A stretch of 64,000 bases of DNA from Pseudomonadota bacterium (GTDB taxonomy: Bacteria > Pseudomonadota > Alphaproteobacteria > Sphingomonadales > Sphingomonadaceae): contig JAEWZX010000042.1 in the NCBI GenBank assembly GCA_023394965.1, positions 1 to 64,000 of the forward strand. Direction: 5' to 3'. The notes beneath the pieces are model-generated. The model was not told the DNA's origin and searched no databases. It was given only the letters and a program-made list of their open reading frames with translations. A program made the translations under genes and the position numbers. The number at the start of each line of letters is the position of its first letter. The stretch's first letter is position 1. Positions 15,916 to 24,144 of the stretch are shown here, one piece after another.

Positions 15916-16635
15916 GTGGAAGCTGAGCCTGTGAGCGATGCAGCCCCCCTTGCGGTCTTCGGTGCCGGAGGAAAGACCGGCACGGAAATACTGCGCCATG
16001 CGGTTCACAAGGGCATCGAAGTTCGAGCGTTCGAGCACACCTTGCCCGAACCATCGGACCGGGTCGACAACGTCGAGTACCTCCAGTGCGATGTACTCAA
16101 TGACGACTTCAGCAGCGAGCTCGAAGGTTGCCGTGCTGTTATTTCCGCACTCGGTATAGGATTTAGCCCATCCACGGCGATCGATCCGCCTCCGCTTTAC
16201 ACGGAGGGAACCCGCAGGCTTGTGGAAGCGATGTCGGCGACCGGCATTTCCCGGATCGTCGTGATATCGGCGGCGTTCGTAGAGCCGCAGCCCAGCGTTC
16301 CTGCATGGTTCGAGCTCACAGCAAGACCAGCCTTGCACAATATTCTCGAACAGATGCGCGCCATGGAAGATCTTCTGGAGCGCGCGAAAGGCCTGAAATG
16401 GACGGCTGCGCGACCGGGCTGGCTCCTCGACGAACCCTATACGGGTGAAGCCGTCATTACCGACGAGCGCCTTGCCCAAGATTGCTTTCGCTGCAGGCAC
16501 GCCGACCTCGCGGCAGCGATGCTCGAATTCGTCTGCGAGAACACCTGGGTCAACGCTAAACCCGCTATCGCCCGGCCAGAAGAAGACCGCTTCGAGAACG
16601 TCTCGGCGCTCAAGGCCGAACTCGGGATCGACTAG
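15916..16635 (+). CDS. NAD(P)-binding oxidoreductase/epimerase-like protein
   Basis: 239 residues from GTG 15916 behind GAGG. The N-terminal Rossmann motif is LAVFGAGGKTGTEILRHAV (GxGGxTG, as in NmrA/SDR-a5 proteins), followed by VEYLQCDVLNDDF and AVISALGIGFSPST. The later RIVVISAAFVEP and LKWTAARPGWLLDEPYTGEA match NAD(P)H-binding flavin-reductase-like proteins. It lacks a clear YxxxK catalytic pair. 43 bases before the metallo-beta-lactamase/rhodanese gene, perhaps in one operon. Confidence 0.75.
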   Translation: MEAEPVSDAAPLAVFGAGGKTGTEILRHAVHKGIEVRAFEHTLPEPSDRVDNVEYLQCDVLNDDFSSELEGCRAVISALGIGFSPSTAIDPPPLYTEGTRRLVEAMSATGISRIVVISAAFVEPQPSVPAWFELTARPALHNILEQMRAMEDLLERAKGLKWTAARPGWLLDEPYTGEAVITDERLAQDCFRCRHADLAAAMLEFVCENTWVNAKPAIARPEEDRFENVSALKAELGID

Positions 16636-16678
16636 ATCGATGCGGACTTGCGGAAACATTCCAACAACGAGGTAAGAT

Positions 16679-18031
16679 ATGCTGCTTGAGAAGATAAAGA
16701 CCCCCGGCCTTTCGCACCTTTCCTATCTGATCGGTTCGCAGGGCAAGGCAGCGGTCATCGATCCGCGCCGCGACTGCGAGATATATCTCGAGCGAGCCCG
16801 CGCCGAAGGGCTGGAGATCACGCATATCTTCGAAACGCACAGGAATGAGGATCTCATCACGGGATCGCCGGTACTGGCCAAAATGACCGGTGCCCGCGTT
16901 CTGCACGGTCCAAACCCTGCGGATGAGGTTGTGTTCGCCGACACCGCGCGAGAGGGCGACGTTTTCGAGATCGGTAAGATCAGGGTCGAAGTGCTCGAAA
17001 CCCCCGGTCACACCGACGATCATCTCGCCTTCGTCTTTCACGACGACGATTATCCCGAAGGACCGGTCGGCGTGTTCACCGGCGATGCGCTCTTCGTGGG
17101 CGACGTCGGCCGAACCGATTTCTATCCCGAGCGCGCGCGGGAGGTCGCGGGCCTCCTGTACGATTCATTGCAAAAGATTTGCGCTCTGGGTGACCAGACA
17201 ATCATATACCCGGCGCACGGTGCCGGATCGGTTTGCGGGTCCGGAATGGCAGACCGGGAATTCTCGACAATCGGCCATGAGCGGCGCAACAACCCGCGGC
17301 TGCGCATTGCTGACCGCGACGAGTTCATCAAGGCGAAGGTAGAAGAGCATCATTACCAGCCACCTTATTTTCGGCTAATGGAGCGGCTCAATCTCGAAGG
17401 CGCCAATGCCGCGCCGCGAGTCATGCGGCCAAGGCTTCTGGGGCTGGAAGACCTCGGCGAGAGCGGCGCCGATCACCTGGTCGATGTACGCGAGCCGCTC
17501 GCCTATGCCGCCGGTCATATGCAGGGTGCCGTGTGCCTTCCAGTGGGAATGATACCCGCCTTTGCCGGGTGGTTCATCAGCGAAGGCGACACGATAGCCC
17601 TAATCGCTTCCGAAGAAGACGAGCTCGCTCAAGCTATGGCGCATTTGGTGCGCATTGGTCTCGATAATATTGTCGGCGGCTATGTCGGCGTGATCCCAGC
17701 CGCCGCACAGGGCAAAGCGATGCAAAGTATTGCCATGATCGACACCGAGGAAGTCGCACGCAGGCTCGCTGAGGACAGCGAAGATTGGACCTTGCTCGAC
17801 GTGCGCGCCCTTGACGAACGGCAGCAAGGCAGCATCGATGAATCCGAACATGTCTATGTCGGCGAGCTCAACACCCGCTGGAAAGAGCTCGATCGCGACC
17901 GTCATTACACTTTGATGTGCGCCAGCGGCATGAGGGCGAGCGTAGCAGCGGGCTGGCTCGCAAGCCAAGGCTTCAAACACCTCGACGTCTATCTGGGCTC
18001 CATGGGCGCATGGACAAACGCGCAGGGCTAA
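16679..18031 (+). CDS. Metallo-beta-lactamase fold protein with two rhodanese domains
   Basis: 450 residues. Residues 1-230 are a persulfide-dioxygenase-like MBL domain with TPGHTDDHLAF, GVFTGDALFVGDVGRTDF and IIYPAHGAGSVCG. The first metal motif, normally HxHxDH, reads THRNEDLITGS, so two His are replaced; this variant occurs in a subfamily of such proteins. Two rhodanese domains follow: the first lacks the catalytic Cys (IALIASEEDEL), the second has it (YTLMCASGMRASVAAG). It probably handles sulfane sulfur, but a full dioxygenase metal site is doubtful. Next to the remnant of a true persulfide dioxygenase. Confidence 0.85.
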   Translation: MLLEKIKTPGLSHLSYLIGSQGKAAVIDPRRDCEIYLERARAEGLEITHIFETHRNEDLITGSPVLAKMTGARVLHGPNPADEVVFADTAREGDVFEIGKIRVEVLETPGHTDDHLAFVFHDDDYPEGPVGVFTGDALFVGDVGRTDFYPERAREVAGLLYDSLQKICALGDQTIIYPAHGAGSVCGSGMADREFSTIGHERRNNPRLRIADRDEFIKAKVEEHHYQPPYFRLMERLNLEGANAAPRVMRPRLLGLEDLGESGADHLVDVREPLAYAAGHMQGAVCLPVGMIPAFAGWFISEGDTIALIASEEDELAQAMAHLVRIGLDNIVGGYVGVIPAAAQGKAMQSIAMIDTEEVARRLAEDSEDWTLLDVRALDERQQGSIDESEHVYVGELNTRWKELDRDRHYTLMCASGMRASVAAGWLASQGFKHLDVYLGSMGAWTNAQG

Positions 18032-18059
18032 AAAGCTGGAAAACCTCGAAAATGGCCAA

Positions 18060-18361
18060 CCCGCGATCCCTTCAGGGCCGTGCGCGAAAGCTGTTTGGCC
18101 TACCGGAAGACACGCTGGTCTATCCTGCGCTTGATTGTGCAGGGGGGCGCGTCTCGACGATCATACAGGCAGGCAAACGCAACCCCCGCTTGAATGGCGA
18201 TGTCTCACTTTTTCGAATTTCAGCAGATCAGGGCCGTGCTGGACCTGCCCTACCTTGAAAAAATCGACGTGGCCGTGCCTACCAATCTGAAATGCGGAAA
18301 TTGCTCTGAAGATGCTGTCGAGCGACTGCACGAGCTCGGCGGGAAATCACCGCAGGGATAG
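18060..18361 (+). pseudogene. Persulfide dioxygenase (ETHE1/Blh-like) remnant
   Basis: One frame gives KLFGLPEDTLVYPALDCAGG and RVSTIIQAGKRNPRLN, clearly the C-terminal part of ETHE1-like enzymes (normally LVYPAHDYxG and VSTIxEEkrxNPRL). The metal-ligand His is now Leu. The homology continues in another frame from about 18200: FFEFQQIRAVLDLPYLEKID and VAVPTNLKCG, matching the family ending. So the fragment has at least one frameshift, a lost ligand and no N-terminal half. It follows the MBL-rhodanese gene by about 30 bases. Confidence 0.75.
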
Positions 18362-18719
18362 GTTGGATTGCCTTGGCCACCGCGGAGCCATGTGCGGGCT
18401 ATTGCGCGCTATCCGCATTCCCAATCATTTGAACGAACCGGGGAGGCTATCATCAGAACCACATCGGGATGACAATCGAATTGGAGTCCTTCGGGATTGG
18501 GGAGCTTTTTTGAACCTGTCGCAATTAAGACCGCTTTTTTTCGCTCGATTCCGAAAATGCTTACCCTCGAACATTGCCAAGGCGCATTTGTCTGTAGGAC
18601 GTTGCGCGCAGAAGATCGTCTGAACCCTCATTGTCCGGTCGCGCTTTATAGATCCCCGCAAAGTTTCGCTATCGCAGTAAAAGGAGCCAATCCGAGTGTC
18701 GTTCTCTCAGAACCTCGGA
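18362..18719. other. Non-coding, probably decayed sequence
   Basis: About 360 bases after the persulfide-dioxygenase remnant. Composition is less GC-rich than the neighbours and no frame shows a recognisable protein. I take it as degraded sequence at a module boundary. Confidence 0.4.
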
Positions 18720-19139
18720 TTACATAAATGCTTTCATGAGAGTTGGCTCGAAATAGCCCCAGGCGGCCGCGATGAAGCTCATCACGGTTGCAACCAGGAG
18801 CAAAATTATCTGACGGTTCTTGAGCCATTTAACTGCGGCCCGGGAGTGGCAATGACTCGTGTGCCGATGTTTGCGCAGAACAATGAGCCAACTAGCCGCC
18901 ACCGCAATCATCGAAAATGCGGTCATTGGCCAATGGAGCGAACCCAGAGGCGCCAAAACACTGCTCAGGCTCGCACTCAGCCCGGCGGCAACCAGCACCA
19001 TCGGTAGAATGCAGCAAGAGCAAGCTGCCAAAACAGCAGCCGAACTGCTTATGACGCTCACAACGGTCGTCTTGCCGTCGTGCAAAGGTAGTGGTTCGAC
19101 AGCATGAGTCGGTTCGGCCATCAAGCGACTAGCAACCAC
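18720..19139 (-). CDS. MerT-like mercuric/metal transport protein
   Basis: 139 residues, three predicted helices. The first reads SSAAVLAACSCCILPMVLVA, with the vicinal CC and following Pro typical of MerT, which takes Hg(II) from the periplasm. The second Cys pair of MerT (between helices 2 and 3) is absent; instead the loop has HRHTSHCHS. The start is GTG 19139 (AAGG upstream) or ATG 19121. No merP or merA is nearby, so it is an orphan; transport of another thiophilic metal is possible. Confidence 0.65.
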   Translation of the reverse strand: MVASRLMAEPTHAVEPLPLHDGKTTVVSVISSSAAVLAACSCCILPMVLVAAGLSASLSSVLAPLGSLHWPMTAFSMIAVAASWLIVLRKHRHTSHCHSRAAVKWLKNRQIILLLVATVMSFIAAAWGYFEPTLMKAFM

Positions 19140-19673
19140 GAACGGCCCTTACCCATATGAAGTCTTCAAATAGGTCTGCCATAGTACTCGTTCGAACAGA
19201 GGCTTCACACGCGAGGGTTCATTGTATTTCGCCGATGTGGCATAGCCCTCCACCAATTGAAGGTCGAGGTCAATTGCGTCACACTGACAGCTCCTCAACC
19301 CCGTCACGCAGCTGAGGTGTCCAAGCTCGGCGGACGCCGCAGTCCTTTGACCAACATAGCCGCGCTCAACAGCTATTGTACCTGAAAGACGGAACCCCGC
19401 GCCAGGGTTGGGTGAAGCGCGGGGTTCCTGAACGGCCCCGGGACACCTGCGATCCGCAGGGTTCAGGGGGAGGTGGGGCCGCCATTCGATTAACGAGGAG
19501 AAAACCGATCGGGACCGGATTTGGTTTTACCGTACACCTAATCGCTTACGCTTCTTGCCAATCTATATATCGAACAGATAGATCCACTCGCAGGTGTGGC
19601 GACGCGCTCAAATTCTAGCATGAGCATGCTATATTCACGCCGACATGCAATTGCTGGCAACCTGTTCGCGCAA
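19140..19673. other. Intergenic stretch holding the conserved hairpin element copy B
   Basis: About 530 bases between the divergently placed merT-like gene and the end of the peroxiredoxin gene. No gene is supported. The element at 19389-19481 is the only structure recognised. The merT-like promoter should lie in the left part. Confidence 0.5.
19389..19481. ncRNA. Hairpin-rich conserved element, copy B
   Basis: Matches copy A at 3298-3395 over its whole length with substitutions and small indels. Stem 1 is a perfect 12-bp hairpin: GGAACCCCGCGC (19391-19402) with GCGCGGGGTTCC (19417-19428). Outer stem 2: GGCCCC (19434-19439) with GGGGCC (19475-19480). Stem 3: CCTGCG (19446-19451) with CGCAGG (19455-19460). 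The stems persist although the sequence differs, which suggests selection on structure. Function and strand are unknown; the ncRNA label is tentative. Confidence 0.5.
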
Positions 19674-20336
19674 TTAGTCGATCGGTTCTTGGATCACACG
19701 CAAATACGGTTTCTTTTCGTCCCAGCCATCGGGATATTTGGCTTTCGCATCTTCGTCCGACAAGGAAGGCGGAATAATCACATCATCACCCTTCTGCCAA
19801 TTGACCGGCGTCGCTACACCCTTGCGTTCGGTGAGTTGCACCGAATCAAGCAGCCGGAGCACTTCATCGAAATTCCGCCCGCTGCTCATCGGATAAAGCA
19901 GCACGGCGCGAATTTTCTTGTCTGGCCCGATGATATAGACAGCGCGGACGGTGGCGTTATCGGCTGCGGTTCGCCTCTCCGCATTACCCGCTTCGTCGGC
20001 CGGCAGCATATTATAAAGCTTGGCGACCTGTAGGTCGCTGTCGCCGACCACGGGATAGTCGACCTTATTTCCACTCACCTCCTCGATATCGGGAAGCCAA
20101 TCGCGATTATCCTGGCTGCTGTCGACCGAAAGGCCAATAATCTTGGTGTTGCGTTTGGCAAATTCCTCGCCAAGCCCGGCCATATAACCAAGCTCGGTCG
20201 TGCAAACCGGTGTAAATGCCTTGGGATGGGAAAAGAGGATTGCCCAGCTGTCACCCATCCAATCATGGAAGTGAATGTTTCCTTGTGTGGTCTGGGCTGT
20301 GAAATCGGGGGCTGTCGAGCCAATTGAAAGGGTCAT
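19674..20336 (-). CDS. 1-Cys peroxiredoxin (Prx6 type)
   Basis: 220 residues. The peroxidatic Cys lies in FSHPKAFTPVCTTELGYMAG (residue about 45) in the PxxxTxxC context, with conserved Arg in the AERRTAADNATVRAVYIIG region. There is no resolving Cys near the C-terminus, and the long C-terminal arm (WQKGDDVIIPPSLSDEDAKA) marks the Prx6 subfamily. It reduces peroxides in the cytoplasm. ATG 20336 has AGGAG in front. It may be transcribed alone; the upstream SPW-fusion gene ends 136 bases away on the same strand. Confidence 0.92.
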   Translation of the reverse strand: MTLSIGSTAPDFTAQTTQGNIHFHDWMGDSWAILFSHPKAFTPVCTTELGYMAGLGEEFAKRNTKIIGLSVDSSQDNRDWLPDIEEVSGNKVDYPVVGDSDLQVAKLYNMLPADEAGNAERRTAADNATVRAVYIIGPDKKIRAVLLYPMSSGRNFDEVLRLLDSVQLTERKGVATPVNWQKGDDVIIPPSLSDEDAKAKYPDGWDEKKPYLRVIQEPID

Positions 20337-20472
20337 GTAAAATACTCCTACTTATTTTGTGGGTACTCAGGGCACATTTCTAGCGATGCTCTGAGAAGAA
20401 TGCGGGTCCGACCTCGTCTTCATCCTGTTCCTAAAGGAAGAGCGCCAGATCCGCTTTGCTCGGGTCAACCGG

Positions 20473-23058
20473 TCATACGACAAACCGATCCCAGCCCGCA
20501 TAATGCTCACCGCTTCGCTTACCGCGAGGCAGGCTCAGTCCGATCAAGAGCAGTCCGACCCCAACCGAGGCCACCGTTCCGGCAGCCGAAGCCCCTGCAA
20601 GCATGAAGGGCGCTGCGACCAGCCAGGCACCGAATGCAGCGTTGATGAAGCGCAGGGCGCGCGCGACTTCCGCGGTCGCGATGATTGCCACCGTAATCAC
20701 CAAAGCACCCACCACGTGATCGCTGTTGGCCATCGCCCCCTCGCTGCCAAGCGTTATCCTTGTCAGCATCAGCCACGCTCCCAGAGCCGTGCTGGCCACC
20801 AGGGTCCACGGGAAGGTCACGCCGCGCACCGTGTTCGTCCAGATCGAACGCGCGTCGGTCATATAGTCGGTATCGTCGATTTCACCGTTTGACACTGCGC
20901 CGCCCTTGAAGAAGGTACGAACGAGTGACTTGCCTTCCTTTTTCGACCAGTAGAGATACTGTCCCATGGCGATGACTTCATCGAGCGAGAACGGGATCAT
21001 GATGAGCATCGCAAGCGCAGCAATCAGAGCCGGCGTACTCCACGTCCCGATCATTATCGGCTGAATGATCACGAAATAGATACTGACCACACCGAGCGGA
21101 ATGACCAGAATGCCGAAGAAGGTAACCATCCACGGCATCGTGCGCCAGCGCGTGCGGGTTCCCATGACCGCCATTAGGATCTCGAGCACATAGCTGACCG
21201 CCCCTAGTCCGGCATCCGGGATCGGCCAGGCCTTGGATACATCCGACGTGATGATTTCCTCGGTGCCGTTCTTGGGATCGCCAAGCGATCCGGAGAAAAA
21301 CGGCTCCCACGCCACATCGATATGGCCAAGCTGGTAGGAGGTAAGCATGCGCGATATCAGAAGGCCGATGATGCCCATCGCAACAATCGGGAATCGCTGG
21401 GCATCGGTCGAGGGACTGTAGGTCCACCCGGGCGGGATGGACTTCTTGTCCATCATCCCTTCCATGCTCATGCCGGGCATCATTGGCACCAGCACCGAGA
21501 ATGCGATCGCCAATGTACCGACAAGCATATTGGTCAGATATTGGGCCGCGCTCGGACTCCAGAAGAACAAGGGCGCGAAAAGCAGCCAGATGCCGACAAA
21601 GGCCGTCGCCCACTGCCCCAACCAGGCGGTGCGCTTCGAAAGCGACATCGCGCCGAAGATCATCAATGCGATCCCGCTCAGCATATCGCTCAGAGCAAGA
21701 GCGTTGGCCCGCCATTCGATCGACGGCAAACCCCGCTCGAGAGTGACCGCTACGACCGAAGCACGCGCAGTATCGGCGGATACGACGTCATAAACACCAG
21801 GACTTGCAGCAAGCCAGAGGCCGAGTCCGATGACAGCAAACTGCGTCCAGCGGGTACCGCGCTGGGGTCCGTCCATATGCTGCATATCGCCGTCCATATT
21901 GTTCATGTCGCCGTCCATCTGGTGCCCATCATGCGCTATATCGGTGTCTTGCGATTGAGGTCGCGCCGGTTCGGTCTTCGCTGCATCCGAACTCTTTGGA
22001 TGCCAGGCCACGCGGGACGTGTTCAGCTTGTTCGTTTCGTACCAGTCCTGCGGGTCGGCTTGCAACGCGTCGATGATGGTCGGAAGCGTTTCGCGGAGCG
22101 AGTGCTCTGGCTCCCACCCCAGCAGTTTCCGGGCGCGGGAGATATCGAGAATGTAGTGAGCGTTTGCGTCATCGACCATCCACTGCTTGACGAATCCGTC
22201 ATGACCGAGGACTTCTTCCTCGATCCACGTGCCCAGTTTCGCCACGCTTTTTGGAATGCGCACTGTCGTCCATTCCTTGCCGTGGATCTGGCAATGAACG
22301 ATGTCCTGTATCTCGGCATAGCCCAGCGTTTCGGGCTCGCCGACAAGTATCGGCATCTCGCCCTCGAGGTCAGTGCGATGAGCGATAGTCTGCTCGACCG
22401 CCTTGGTCAGATCGTCAAGATGCAGTGCCGATTGTGCAGCGCACAACATCCCCGGATACAGATGCGCCGACACGCGATGCTCATAGACACCGGCAATCTG
22501 TTCGGCGAGAAAGGCGGAGTGCCCCTCGTCGTCGTAAACCCCCGCAAACCGCAAGAATACAACCGGAATGTCGCCACGGTTCTCGCGCAGTACCTGTTCC
22601 GCATCGACCTTCGATTGAGGGTAAGGCCACGTCGGTCCAAGCGGACTGGATTCGTCGATACGTACGCCCGGCAGCGGTTTGGGCTCGTGTACAAGCATCG
22701 AGCTTGCATAGATGAACTGTTCGACATCGAAGTCCTGCAGTGCCGTAATCAGCCTGCGCGACCCTTCAACATTGACATTGGTGTACAGCGGGTTTGGCTC
22801 GCCCGTGATGTCGAAATAGGCAGCCAGGTGAATGCAAGCTGCAATCGTGTTTGAATGCGCGGCACGCACATTGGTCAAGGCGTCGACAACCGACGCTTCG
22901 TCCGCGAGGTCGATGGCGTATGAGGCTTCTAGTCCGGGAACGTCTTTCGCGACCGAGCGATCGAGGCCGATGATGCGGTACTGGTCGCTCAACCGATCAA
23001 CCAAAGCGCGCCCAATGTATCCGCTTGCACCGGTTATCAGGACGACGCCTCTAGCCAT
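20473..23058 (-). CDS. NAD-dependent epimerase/dehydratase fused to SPW-repeat membrane domains
   Basis: 861 residues. Residues 1-330 form an extended SDR: ITGASGYIGRALVDRL (GxxGxxG), catalytic YPQSK in PTWPYPQSKVDAEQVL, and a C-terminal substrate domain (ISRARKLLGWEPEHSL). A linker near residues 375-400 reads DGHQMDGDMNNMDGDMQHMD, rich in Met, Asp and His. The rest has about a dozen helices, including SPW-type segments (TQFAVIGLGLWLAASPGVYD, TAFVGIWLLFAPLFFWSPSA). Fusions of this kind are known, but their reaction is not. It follows the CBS gene by 85 bases and probably shares its MerR-type promoter. Confidence 0.8.
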   Translation of the reverse strand: MARGVVLITGASGYIGRALVDRLSDQYRIIGLDRSVAKDVPGLEASYAIDLADEASVVDALTNVRAAHSNTIAACIHLAAYFDITGEPNPLYTNVNVEGSRRLITALQDFDVEQFIYASSMLVHEPKPLPGVRIDESSPLGPTWPYPQSKVDAEQVLRENRGDIPVVFLRFAGVYDDEGHSAFLAEQIAGVYEHRVSAHLYPGMLCAAQSALHLDDLTKAVEQTIAHRTDLEGEMPILVGEPETLGYAEIQDIVHCQIHGKEWTTVRIPKSVAKLGTWIEEEVLGHDGFVKQWMVDDANAHYILDISRARKLLGWEPEHSLRETLPTIIDALQADPQDWYETNKLNTSRVAWHPKSSDAAKTEPARPQSQDTDIAHDGHQMDGDMNNMDGDMQHMDGPQRGTRWTQFAVIGLGLWLAASPGVYDVVSADTARASVVAVTLERGLPSIEWRANALALSDMLSGIALMIFGAMSLSKRTAWLGQWATAFVGIWLLFAPLFFWSPSAAQYLTNMLVGTLAIAFSVLVPMMPGMSMEGMMDKKSIPPGWTYSPSTDAQRFPIVAMGIIGLLISRMLTSYQLGHIDVAWEPFFSGSLGDPKNGTEEIITSDVSKAWPIPDAGLGAVSYVLEILMAVMGTRTRWRTMPWMVTFFGILVIPLGVVSIYFVIIQPIMIGTWSTPALIAALAMLIMIPFSLDEVIAMGQYLYWSKKEGKSLVRTFFKGGAVSNGEIDDTDYMTDARSIWTNTVRGVTFPWTLVASTALGAWLMLTRITLGSEGAMANSDHVVGALVITVAIIATAEVARALRFINAAFGAWLVAAPFMLAGASAAGTVASVGVGLLLIGLSLPRGKRSGEHYAGWDRFVV

Positions 23059-23143
23059 AATCTACTCCATCGCGTTGATCTTGGGATTACTCTTCAAGAC
23101 AGAACCGTCCTCGCGGGAGGACGGTCCTGCAGCTGCCCTCGGA

Positions 23144-23587
23144 CTAGCAACAACCCGATGAGGCCTTTTCCTGAGATGGCTTGGAGATTTCCTCGACGAG
23201 TTCTGCGGTCTTTGCATCGGCACCGGACCGTGCAATATCAGCCTGGGAAACCATGCCGCAGCAATTCCCTTCGTCATCAATCACGGGAACGCGCCGGACC
23301 TGGTTGCTCTCCATCGTGGAGCAACATGCATCTACCTCGGTATCCGGCGTGACAGTGACAACCGAACGGGTCATGATGTCCCCCACCGGGGTGTCGGGCG
23401 ACTTGCCTTCAGCTACGACGCGACAGCAAATGTCCCGATCTGTGACGACACCCACCAGACCGCCTTGGTCATCAACAACAGGAATCTCTCCGCAGTCGTT
23501 TCCCACCATGAGCTTCGCTGCATCCTGTACGCTCGCATCCTTGTCGCAGCAGGCGGGATCCTTCGTCATAATGTCCTTAACATGCAT
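23144..23587 (-). CDS. Cys-rich CBS-domain pair protein
   Basis: 147 residues with two CBS motifs: MHVKDIMTKDPACCDKDAS, LVGVVTDRDICCRVVAEG, then VGDIMTRSVVTVTPDTEVDA and RRVPVIDDEGNCCGMVSQAD. CBS pairs usually bind adenine nucleotides. Unusual is the number of vicinal cysteines (ACC, ICC, ACC, NCC and a terminal GCC), placed where typical homologues lack them, suggesting binding of a thiophilic metal such as Cu(I). It lies downstream of a MerR-family promoter at 23666-23696 and upstream of the epimerase-SPW fusion. Confidence 0.85.
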   Translation of the reverse strand: MHVKDIMTKDPACCDKDASVQDAAKLMVGNDCGEIPVVDDQGGLVGVVTDRDICCRVVAEGKSPDTPVGDIMTRSVVTVTPDTEVDACCSTMESNQVRRVPVIDDEGNCCGMVSQADIARSGADAKTAELVEEISKPSQEKASSGCC

Positions 23588-23665
23588 AATTCCACTCCTT
23601 CATCGGTCGGTCTGTGCAAAAGCATTTCCCGTCAGGGCAGCTTCGCTCAAATCATAGAAAATCAT

Positions 23666-23696
23666 AAGGTAACGGTTCCCATCGTTGGAAGGTCAA
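23666..23696 (-). promoter_or_regulatory. CueR-type promoter of the CBS-epimerase unit
   Basis: On the minus strand: -35 TTGACC (23696-23691), a 19-bp spacer, -10 TACCTT (23671-23666). The long 19-bp spacer is diagnostic of MerR-activated promoters. The spacer holds an imperfect inverted repeat, CTTCCAAC and GATGGGAAC, resembling the perfect repeat at 24681-24697. About 80 bases upstream of the CBS start. Confidence 0.65.
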
Positions 23697-24144
23697 GCCC
23701 CCTCCATGCGACGAATTGGCGAACTCGGTGCCGACCTGGACCGCACAAGGAGGTCGCGCAGGTGCTGATCTTGGTGCGTCTCTGATGGGTCACGCTTACA
23801 GTACGAGCCATCTGCTCCAACCCCTCATATTGGCTGAATGGGAAAAGGTCGGGAGCTTGGAGAAAAGATCGTTTCAGCGAATGGATATGTTCCACTCAAT
23901 AGAGCTGACACCGAGATTTGTTGCGAATTAAACTTCGCAAACGGGCAGACCACGCCTTGGCAAAAAACTGCAATCGCGAAACTGGCCAAGCTTGAGGTTT
24001 TGCGAACAACGACGCAGCACCTTCGGGCCCGCTCCAGGAGTCTTATGTGTCTCGCCGGTCAAATGTCGGACGCGTCCTCAGCCAATTGCTGGTCCAACCC
24101 AAAATGAAGCGAACCATGAGAACAGACCAGCGCCAACTCTGTTT
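23697..24144. other. Intergenic stretch without a recognised gene
   Basis: About 450 bases between the leftward CBS promoter and the end of the cueR gene. Several short frames exist but none has a ribosome site plus plausible composition. Lower GC than its surroundings; perhaps remnant sequence. Confidence 0.4.

Noticed and set aside
18497..18727. 76-codon plus-strand frame after the dioxygenase remnant
   Set aside because: No ribosome site or motif, and it overlaps the end of the merT-like gene.
21322..22854. Plus-strand 510-codon frame opposite the epimerase-SPW gene
   Set aside because: Antisense shadow with His/Arg-rich composition and no motif.
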